36,886 nucleotides of DNA, from contig CAKTGM010000017.1 of assembly GCA_934561515.1 (NCBI GenBank), positions 1 through 36,886 of the forward strand, written 5' to 3'. Source of the DNA: an uncultured Oscillospiraceae bacterium (lineage in GTDB: Bacteria; Bacillota; Clostridia; Oscillospirales; Oscillospiraceae). Both the position numbers and the translations under genes were made by a program. Positions 31,465 to 36,886 of the stretch are shown one piece after another (position 1 is the first letter of the stretch; each line of letters begins with the position of its first letter). The notes below the pieces were generated by a model. The model was not told the DNA's origin. It searched no databases and saw only the letters and a list, made by a program, of their open reading frames with translations.

Positions 31465-34212
31465 TCACTTCTTGTCAAAGTAATAGTCGCGGAAGTTGTG
31501 GTACTGCGCGCCGTAGTAGCGCAGCAGGCGGTAGAGACGGGGGAGCGGAAGGTCACCCTTGCAGAAGAGCACGTGCGTGCCCTTGAAGGCCTTGAGCTCT
31601 TCGGCAAGCTCGCTGTTCTTCACATAGCGGCGCAGGATGCCGGTCGGCACGTTCTGCCAGAGGGCGACGGTGTGGTTATAGATGCACTCCTCGCGCTTGC
31701 CGTAGACGATATCATCGGTCAAAAGCTTCATCATATTGAGCCCTGCGGCGCGGCAGAAGTAGCTGCTGCGGCCAAGGCGTGGGTTGATCTCAAAGAACAC
31801 ATAGCGCCCCGTGCGGCAGTCGTACTTCATGTCGATGTTCGAAAAGCCGACGTAGCCGAGCTTTTCGAGAAATTCCTGCATTTTCTCATACAGCGCCTGA
31901 TCGCCGCGGGAGATGATGGCGGCATAGTTGCCGACGGACTTGGGGTCGTAGTATTCAAGCACCGGCTGGCCAAGGCACATTGCGCGCACATGGCCGTCAA
32001 GGTCTGAATAGCTGTTGAGTACGCGCATGGCGTCGTCGCCGCCGGGGATGAACTCCTGCAGGATGAGCTTGCCGCGATAGTCCGAGCGGTTCATATTGCG
32101 GACCATTTCAAGGTACTGCTCCTTCGTGTCGAAGAAGAAGACCTTCTTCTGGCCTTCAAAGTGGCAGCGGAGATAGTCGAGCGCGTTGGAATTTTCGGGC
32201 TTGACGACGATGGGGAAGTCGAACGGCAGACTGTCGGCGACGCTCTCGCGCTCTTCGGGAGAGGCAATGACGGTCTTGGGATAGTCCATGCCATACTGCT
32301 CGCAGAGGGCGTAGAACTTGTCCTTCGTGTCGAAGGTCTCAAGAAGCGCCTCGGAGATGAAGCGGTTTGCGATCAGACCCTCAAAGTGGTCGTAGTGGCG
32401 GCAGAGAAGGCCCGTATAATAGTCCGAGCAGGGGATGACGAGCAGCTTTTCGTAGTCCTGCGCGCACTGCTTCAAAACCTCGAGCAGCGCATCGGGGAAG
32501 ACCTCCTCGCGCTCAAAATCCGGGATGATGCGGCAGAGGAACAGGTGCGAGTGGCGCGTGGGCACGAGCTGCTGCGTGCACAGCAGCAGCGGCGTGACGC
32601 CGTAGGCCTCGCGGAAAAGGCGCGCCGTGCCATAGGCGTTCTCATCGCTGCCGAGGATGATGGGCAGGAAATCCTTTTTCGCTTTCCTGCCGCTGCTGTG
32701 CTTCTCGGCGGGATGCGAGGCATCGTACTCGGCGAGGTATTTCTGCGTCAGCTCCACGTCGGAGGGGTAGGGGACAAAGGTGCTGCCGCGCTTCATCGTC
32801 GTTTCCTCGCCCTTGCCGGTCAGCAGGATGACGCGCGCGTCCTTGCCGTCCAAAATCGCGCGGCGGATGCACTCGCTGCGGTCCTCAAGGACAAGGTGCG
32901 GGCAGGCGACGTGCTGTTCAATGTCGGCGGCGATCTGCGCGAACGGCTCTTCGCCGGAGTCCTCCTCGGTGATGAAAACAAAGTCGCAGTTCTGGCCGCT
33001 CAGCTCGCCTAAGTCTTTTCTGCGCTGGAGCGCATGGGAGCCGGGGCAGCCGAAGATGGAGATCATCTGGCGGCCGGGATATTCGATCTTAGTCGAGCGG
33101 TAGAGCGCGTCGAAGCTCATGCGGTTGTGCGCATAGTCGACGATGACGGTGATCTTCTTGTCGCGGCTTTCGTAGATCTGCATCCGCCCGGCGGCACGCG
33201 CCTTGCGAAGACCCGAGCGCACATATTCCTCCGGCACGTCGAGCGCCATGCAGATCGCCATGGCGGCGAGGGCGTTGGAGATGTTGAAAAGGCCCGGCAT
33301 GGTGATGGAAAATTCGCCGTTGTACTTCGGGGAGACGACGGTGAAGTAAAGCCCGTCCTCGTGCTTTTCCACGTGCCGGCAGGAGACGGTGTCGCTCTCG
33401 TGCGAGCCGAAGGTGATGAGCTCGCAGCGGCCCTTGGCGTATTCGATGACACGCTCTGCATACTTTGCATCGGTGTTGATGCAGCCGACGCGGCAGGAAT
33501 CGAAAATTTTGAGCTTGGAAGAGAAATAATCCTCAAAGTCCGGGTGCTCGATGGGGCTGATGTGGTCGTTGCCGATGTTCAAAAATGCGCCGACATCAAA
33601 CGTGATGCCGCGCACGCGGCCGTATTTGAGCGCTTGGGACGAAGCCTCCATCACAAGGTGCGAAATGCCGGACTCGTAAGCATTTTCAAAGTGCTGATAA
33701 AGCTCAAGCACCTCGGGCGTCGTGATGTGGGACTCCTCGCTTACCTTGCCGTCGTAGTTATCGATGGAGGAGAGAATGGCGCACTCGGGCTTATTTTCTG
33801 CGCGCAGCCAGTCGTTCAAAATGTAGCGCACATAATAGGCGGTGGTGCTCTTGCCCTTCGTGCCGGTGATGCCGACGCTCGTGAGCTTGTCCGTCACGCA
33901 GTCGAAAAAGAGCTGGCCGAGCACGACGAGGGAGTAGCGGATGTCGCTCACAAGGATGCAAGGCGCGTCAACATCGTGCTGCTGCCCGGCGACATAGGCA
34001 AATGCGCCGCGCGAGAGCGCATCGCGCAGGTATTCCTCTTTAAAATGCGCGCCCTTGCAGATGAAAAGCGCGTTTTCGCGCAGTGTGCGCGTGTCGTAGG
34101 TCAGGCATTCGACTCCGCGCGCCAGCAGCGCCTCGGGGACGGTGCAGCCGGTCAGGATACCGGCAGCGCGCAGGGCGTCGACGTATTCTTGTAAGGTGTG
34201 GACGGTGTTCAT
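31465..34212 (-). CDS. MurE-like Mur ligase fused to a C-terminal ATP-grasp ligase
   Basis: 915 residues from ATG 34212 (AAGGAG 8 nt upstream), in one unbroken frame. The N-terminal ~495 residues are a MurE-type ligase: P-loop GTKGKST at 117-123, TTPE 164-167, MEASSQAL 188-195, candidate carbamylated Lys233 (SSKL), ISNALAAMAI at 311, VDYAHN at 358 and LTGKGEE at 464. Where MurE has DNPR or DNPA, choosing diaminopimelate or lysine, this reads E-D-S-G (417-420), so another amino acid is probably added. After a linker (497-515) comes an ATP-grasp unit: IVVKPENSNA (668), LQEFIPGGDDAMR (718) and FFEINPRLG (806). It resembles carboxylate-amine ligases of the D-aspartate-ligase kind. It probably makes two successive amide bonds on a cell-wall precursor or polymer. 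Cyanophycin synthetase joins the same two folds in the other order. No signal peptide; cytoplasmic. Confidence 0.88.
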   Translation of the reverse strand: MNTVHTLQEYVDALRAAGILTGCTVPEALLARGVECLTYDTRTLRENALFICKGAHFKEEYLRDALSRGAFAYVAGQQHDVDAPCILVSDIRYSLVVLGQLFFDCVTDKLTSVGITGTKGKSTTAYYVRYILNDWLRAENKPECAILSSIDNYDGKVSEESHITTPEVLELYQHFENAYESGISHLVMEASSQALKYGRVRGITFDVGAFLNIGNDHISPIEHPDFEDYFSSKLKIFDSCRVGCINTDAKYAERVIEYAKGRCELITFGSHESDTVSCRHVEKHEDGLYFTVVSPKYNGEFSITMPGLFNISNALAAMAICMALDVPEEYVRSGLRKARAAGRMQIYESRDKKITVIVDYAHNRMSFDALYRSTKIEYPGRQMISIFGCPGSHALQRRKDLGELSGQNCDFVFITEEDSGEEPFAQIAADIEQHVACPHLVLEDRSECIRRAILDGKDARVILLTGKGEETTMKRGSTFVPYPSDVELTQKYLAEYDASHPAEKHSSGRKAKKDFLPIILGSDENAYGTARLFREAYGVTPLLLCTQQLVPTRHSHLFLCRIIPDFEREEVFPDALLEVLKQCAQDYEKLLVIPCSDYYTGLLCRHYDHFEGLIANRFISEALLETFDTKDKFYALCEQYGMDYPKTVIASPEERESVADSLPFDFPIVVKPENSNALDYLRCHFEGQKKVFFFDTKEQYLEMVRNMNRSDYRGKLILQEFIPGGDDAMRVLNSYSDLDGHVRAMCLGQPVLEYYDPKSVGNYAAIISRGDQALYEKMQEFLEKLGYVGFSNIDMKYDCRTGRYVFFEINPRLGRSSYFCRAAGLNMMKLLTDDIVYGKREECIYNHTVALWQNVPTGILRRYVKNSELAEELKAFKGTHVLFCKGDLPLPRLYRLLRYYGAQYHNFRDYYFDKK

Positions 34213-34334
34213 AAGCGGCTCCTTTGGGTCTTGATTTTTCATCAGGACGGGATAAAATATAGGCGGTATCGCACAGGGATTTTTTTCGCGCGATACGGGC
34301 AAGCAAATTGATCCGAAAGGGGATTCAGATTCCA

Positions 34335-35354
34335 ATGACTTATCAGGAAGTAGTGGAGAATGCGAGAACCTGCATCGGCCCTTACTGCAAGGCGTGCAGC
34401 GACTGCAACGGCAAGGTCTGCCGCAACACAATGCCGGGACCCGGCGCCAAGGGCGAGGGGACGGGCTTTATCCGCAACGCGGAGAAGTGGCGCGAGATCT
34501 GCGTCAACATGGATACGATCTGCGAGAATGCGCCGGTCGACACGTCCTATACGCTCTTCGGCCATACGTTTGAAATTCCGGCCTTCGCCGCGCCCATTGG
34601 TGCGATGCGCCTGCACTACGGCGACAAGTACGACGACCTTACTTATAATGATATCCTCATCCGCGCGTGCGCAAACGCGGGCATCCTCGCCTTCACCGGC
34701 GACGGCACCGACCCGAAGGTCGTCGAGGGTGCGGCCGATGCGCTCAAGGCGAACGGCGGCTGCGGCGTTCCGACCATCAAGCCGTGGGACATGGACACCA
34801 TCCGCGAAAAGTTCGCGCTCGTGCAGGCGTCGGAGCCCTTCGCCATCGCGATGGATATCGACGCGGCGGGCCTGCCGTTTTTGCAGGGGCTGACGCCTCC
34901 TGCGGGCAGCAAGAGCGTGGATGAGCTCAAAACGATCGTATCCTGGACGGAGCGCCCCTTCATCGTCAAGGGCGTTATGACCGCGCGCGGCGCGGAAAAG
35001 GCGCTGGAAGCGGGCGCGAGCGGCATCGTTGTTTCGAACCACGGCGGCCGCGTGCTCGACCACTGCCCCGCAACGGCGGAGGTCCTGCCGGAAATCGCCG
35101 ATGCGGTCGGCGGGAAGATGACGATCTTTGTCGACGGCGCGGTGCGCAGCGGCATGGACATCTTCAAGGCGCTCGCGCTCGGCGCGGACGCGGTGCTCAT
35201 CGGCCGTCCCTTTGTCACCGCTGTGTATGGCGGCGGGGAAGAGGGCGTGCAGTGCTACGTGCAGAAGCTCAAGGCTGAGCTTGCCGATACGATGCGTATG
35301 TGCGGCGCGCACTCGCTCAAGGAGATCGAGCGCAGCATGATCTTTCGCGGCTGA
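34335..35354 (+). CDS. FMN-dependent alpha-hydroxy-acid oxidase-like protein
   Basis: 339 residues from ATG 34335; AAAGGGG lies 12 nt upstream, and TTG 34308 is the alternative. The TIM-barrel FMN motifs are present: FAAPIGAMRLHY near the start, VVSNHGGRVLDHCPAT (catalytic His-Gly-Gly-Arg) and VDGAVRSGMDIFKALALGADAVLIGRPF. The family oxidises 2-hydroxy acids such as lactate or glycolate. The N-terminus has five cysteines (C13, C18, C21, C24, C29: GPYCKACSDCNGKVC), suggesting a metal or Fe-S site. It is divergent from the Mur-ATP-grasp gene, with 122 nt between. Confidence 0.85.
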   Translation: MTYQEVVENARTCIGPYCKACSDCNGKVCRNTMPGPGAKGEGTGFIRNAEKWREICVNMDTICENAPVDTSYTLFGHTFEIPAFAAPIGAMRLHYGDKYDDLTYNDILIRACANAGILAFTGDGTDPKVVEGAADALKANGGCGVPTIKPWDMDTIREKFALVQASEPFAIAMDIDAAGLPFLQGLTPPAGSKSVDELKTIVSWTERPFIVKGVMTARGAEKALEAGASGIVVSNHGGRVLDHCPATAEVLPEIADAVGGKMTIFVDGAVRSGMDIFKALALGADAVLIGRPFVTAVYGGGEEGVQCYVQKLKAELADTMRMCGAHSLKEIERSMIFRG

Positions 35355-35413
35355 AAAACAGTACTATATAGTATAACACCGCGAAAAAGGGCTGACAAGG
35401 GAAAATCGGGAGA

Positions 35414-35447
35414 AGAGGGCGGCAAGGCTAAGCCGTCCTCTTTTTTT
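35414..35447 (+). terminator. terminator of the FMN oxidase-like gene
   Basis: GAGGGCGGC pairs with GCCGTCCTC (one G-T), then seven T (35441-35447). It is about 60 nt after the stop. Confidence 0.88.
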
Positions 35448-35558
35448 GCCTGCTGCATACCACATTAAATATGGAAAACGGGAACAAAATCGCCGCGACG
35501 AACGTCTGAGAAGACAGAGCGACCCTTCTGAACCACATTGATTTTGGAGGAAAGTGCA

Positions 35559-36791
35559 ATGAAAAAGACAACGAGCCGTATCCTGCTCTCTGCGCTGACG
35601 GCGCTGGCGCTGCTCGCTCTTAGCGGCTGCGCGCAGGAAAAAGAGAAGGATACCGAACAAAACGACCCGCAGGCGCGGGAGACGATCCTGCAATGCTGCG
35701 AGGCGATCTTCGGCAGCGCGGAGGAAACGGGCGTCTATCACATCCGCGTGACGGACGAACAGGACGGCGGGCGCGTGGATGAATACGACTGCCCGCGCGG
35801 CGCGGACGGGCAGGGTTATGGCAATTCGCCTGTATATGCGCTGAGTGAACCGTCGATGTACGGCGACGAGCCGTGGTATGCGGCGGCAGAGCAGGATTGG
35901 GACGATTGCCGCAATGGGATCGTTGCGGAGATTTCTTATGGGGAAGACACGATCGCGTTTATTCCGCCCTGGGGAGCGATGAAAGCGGATGCGGCGTACG
36001 AGCATCCGGGCGGCAATGTGCTGCGGCTGACGCGAAACGGCGAGACCACCTATTATAAAAGCGATACGGCGCACGCAGCGCAGCTCCTGTTCGGCTATGC
36101 ACAGGACGCGGTGATGAAAGAACTGTACGACCTGCACGTTTCCGGCGCGGAGACGGACTACGAGAGTATCGCAAACAAGTTCTGCGCACAGTTCGCCGAC
36201 GGGCTGAACGCCGCGCCGCGCTGGTTCCGCGGGAAACCGGATGACGCGGCATCGCCGGTGAAGGAGCGCGTGTTCGACGCCTATTACGGAACGGACTACC
36301 CGAACTTCTGCTTCGGCTTTGGCGTGATGATGCGCTTTGATGACCCGGAGTCCTCACAGCGCTATCAATGGGAGGCCGGCAGCGGCATGAGCGGGCCGAC
36401 GGGCGAAGGCGAGTACGGCGATTATTATGGCTGGGGGATGGCTGCGGACGCGTGCCGGGATGAAGCGGGAAACTGGTACGTTGCCGGCACATGGACGGGC
36501 GGCGGCGCAGTCTGGCTGCCGCGTATCGGCCGCGGCCTGGATTCCGATCAGCAGGAGGCAACGGCGGCGCAGCTCATAGACAGCTGGTTTCTGACGACAG
36601 GGGAAGCACATGAGTGGCGCATTCCCAATATGCTTTATGGCCGCCCGAGCGCAGAACTGCGCGAAGCGATGGCGGCGCTCCCGAGCGCACAGGCGGCGGA
36701 ACTGGAGGCAGGTCTGCGCGCCTTGTGGGACGATCCCCTTTACGAAGAGGTCTATCCGGGCGGCTTTGACGCAAAGTACCATGCCGATTGA
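35559..36791 (+). CDS. lipoprotein of unknown function
   Basis: 410 residues from ATG 35559 after GGAGGAAA. Signal with lipobox LSGC and Cys24, so anchored on the outer membrane face. A charged linker (EKEKDTEQ) is followed by a domain with many aromatic residues and acidic patches, such as DYPNFCFGFGVMMRF and EYGDYYGWGMAADACRDEAG. No family recognised. The start codon is supported by the ribosome binding site and by the signal sequence. It ends 95 nt before the window edge. It stands alone, after the terminator at 35447. Confidence 0.75.
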   Translation: MKKTTSRILLSALTALALLALSGCAQEKEKDTEQNDPQARETILQCCEAIFGSAEETGVYHIRVTDEQDGGRVDEYDCPRGADGQGYGNSPVYALSEPSMYGDEPWYAAAEQDWDDCRNGIVAEISYGEDTIAFIPPWGAMKADAAYEHPGGNVLRLTRNGETTYYKSDTAHAAQLLFGYAQDAVMKELYDLHVSGAETDYESIANKFCAQFADGLNAAPRWFRGKPDDAASPVKERVFDAYYGTDYPNFCFGFGVMMRFDDPESSQRYQWEAGSGMSGPTGEGEYGDYYGWGMAADACRDEAGNWYVAGTWTGGGAVWLPRIGRGLDSDQQEATAAQLIDSWFLTTGEAHEWRIPNMLYGRPSAELREAMAALPSAQAAELEAGLRALWDDPLYEEVYPGGFDAKYHAD

Positions 36792-36841
36792 AAGAAGCAT
36801 TCCGGGGGAGATCGGTCGGAACGCGGGATAAAATGCGGAAA

Positions 36842-36865
36842 GCGGGCAGTCGTTTGGCTGCCCGC
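36842..36865 (+). terminator. possible terminator of the last lipoprotein gene
   Basis: GCGGGCAG (36842-36849) and CTGCCCGC (36858-36865) pair, with AATGC/GCATT extending the stem outward. No clear T run follows, so termination strength is uncertain. Confidence 0.4.
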
Positions 36866-36886
36866 AAAGCATTGAAAACACTGACT

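Noticed and set aside
33034..34194. 386-codon plus-strand frame opposite the Mur ligase
   Set aside because: Complement of clear Mur ligase motifs; no supporting signals.
31465..34212. Mur ligase and ATP-grasp as two genes joined by a sequencing error
   Set aside because: The frame is continuous through a plausible linker (about 497-515), with no internal stop and no ribosome binding site before the ATP-grasp part.

Overview
The window reads as chromosome of a GC-rich, endospore-forming Gram-positive of the class Clostridia, most likely a gut Oscillospiraceae relative (inference). Reasons: Firmicutes-type gene order (rplS-lepB-rbgA-rnhB-yraN; tig-clpP-clpX-lon-ysxC), a SpoIVFA/SpoIVFB-like sporulation pair, many lipoproteins with lipoboxes, AGGAGG-type ribosome binding sites, and no tRNA, rRNA or CRISPR array that I can see. 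Codon third positions are very GC-rich from about 11.6 kb onward and visibly less so between about 6.85 and 11.5 kb.

Region 1 (1-6.85 kb, minus strand): the N-terminal ~1,750 residues of a giant exported Ig-like surface protein, running off the left edge. It is translationally coupled (ATGA) to a small two-helix membrane protein. Behind a terminator lies a second minus-strand operon: a truncated paralogue of that two-helix protein, another small membrane protein and a PrsW-like intramembrane protease.

Region 2 (6.85-11.5 kb, mostly plus strand): an accessory patchwork. It contains fragments of a methyltransferase, a tyrosine recombinase, a TetR regulator and an esterase, together with apparently intact small genes: DUF3795, a short HExxH membrane protein, two lipoproteins, a GNAT acetyltransferase and an RNHCP-domain protein. 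The RNHCP gene has its own near-consensus promoter and a structured leader with a possible 12-residue leader peptide.

Region 3 (11.6-27.2 kb): core chromosome. A LysR regulator (minus), then on the plus strand an M23 peptidase plus SpoIVFB-type M50 protease, a B12-binding radical SAM protein with its DUF2344 partner, rplS with a leader, lepB, rbgA, rnhB, yraN, a metallophosphoesterase, and the protein quality-control block tig-clpP-clpX-lon-ysxC.

Region 4 (27.2-34.2 kb, minus strand): an operon of an NhaC-type Na+/H+ antiporter, a HAD phosphatase and a SpoU RNA methyltransferase, preceded by a perfect consensus promoter followed at once by a terminator-like hairpin; an exported/membrane protein of unknown function; and a 915-residue fusion of a MurE-like ligase with a C-terminal ATP-grasp ligase. 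I regard the fusion as the most unusual gene here. Its Mur half lacks the DNPR motif that selects diaminopimelate, and its domain order is the reverse of cyanophycin synthetase.

Region 5 (34.3-36.9 kb, plus strand): an FMN-dependent alpha-hydroxy-acid oxidase-like protein with an N-terminal cysteine cluster, and a 410-residue lipoprotein of unknown function.

No gene-free stretch exceeds 300 bases; the longest are about 9148-9362 (promoter and leader RNA) and 12592-12798 (divergent regulatory region).
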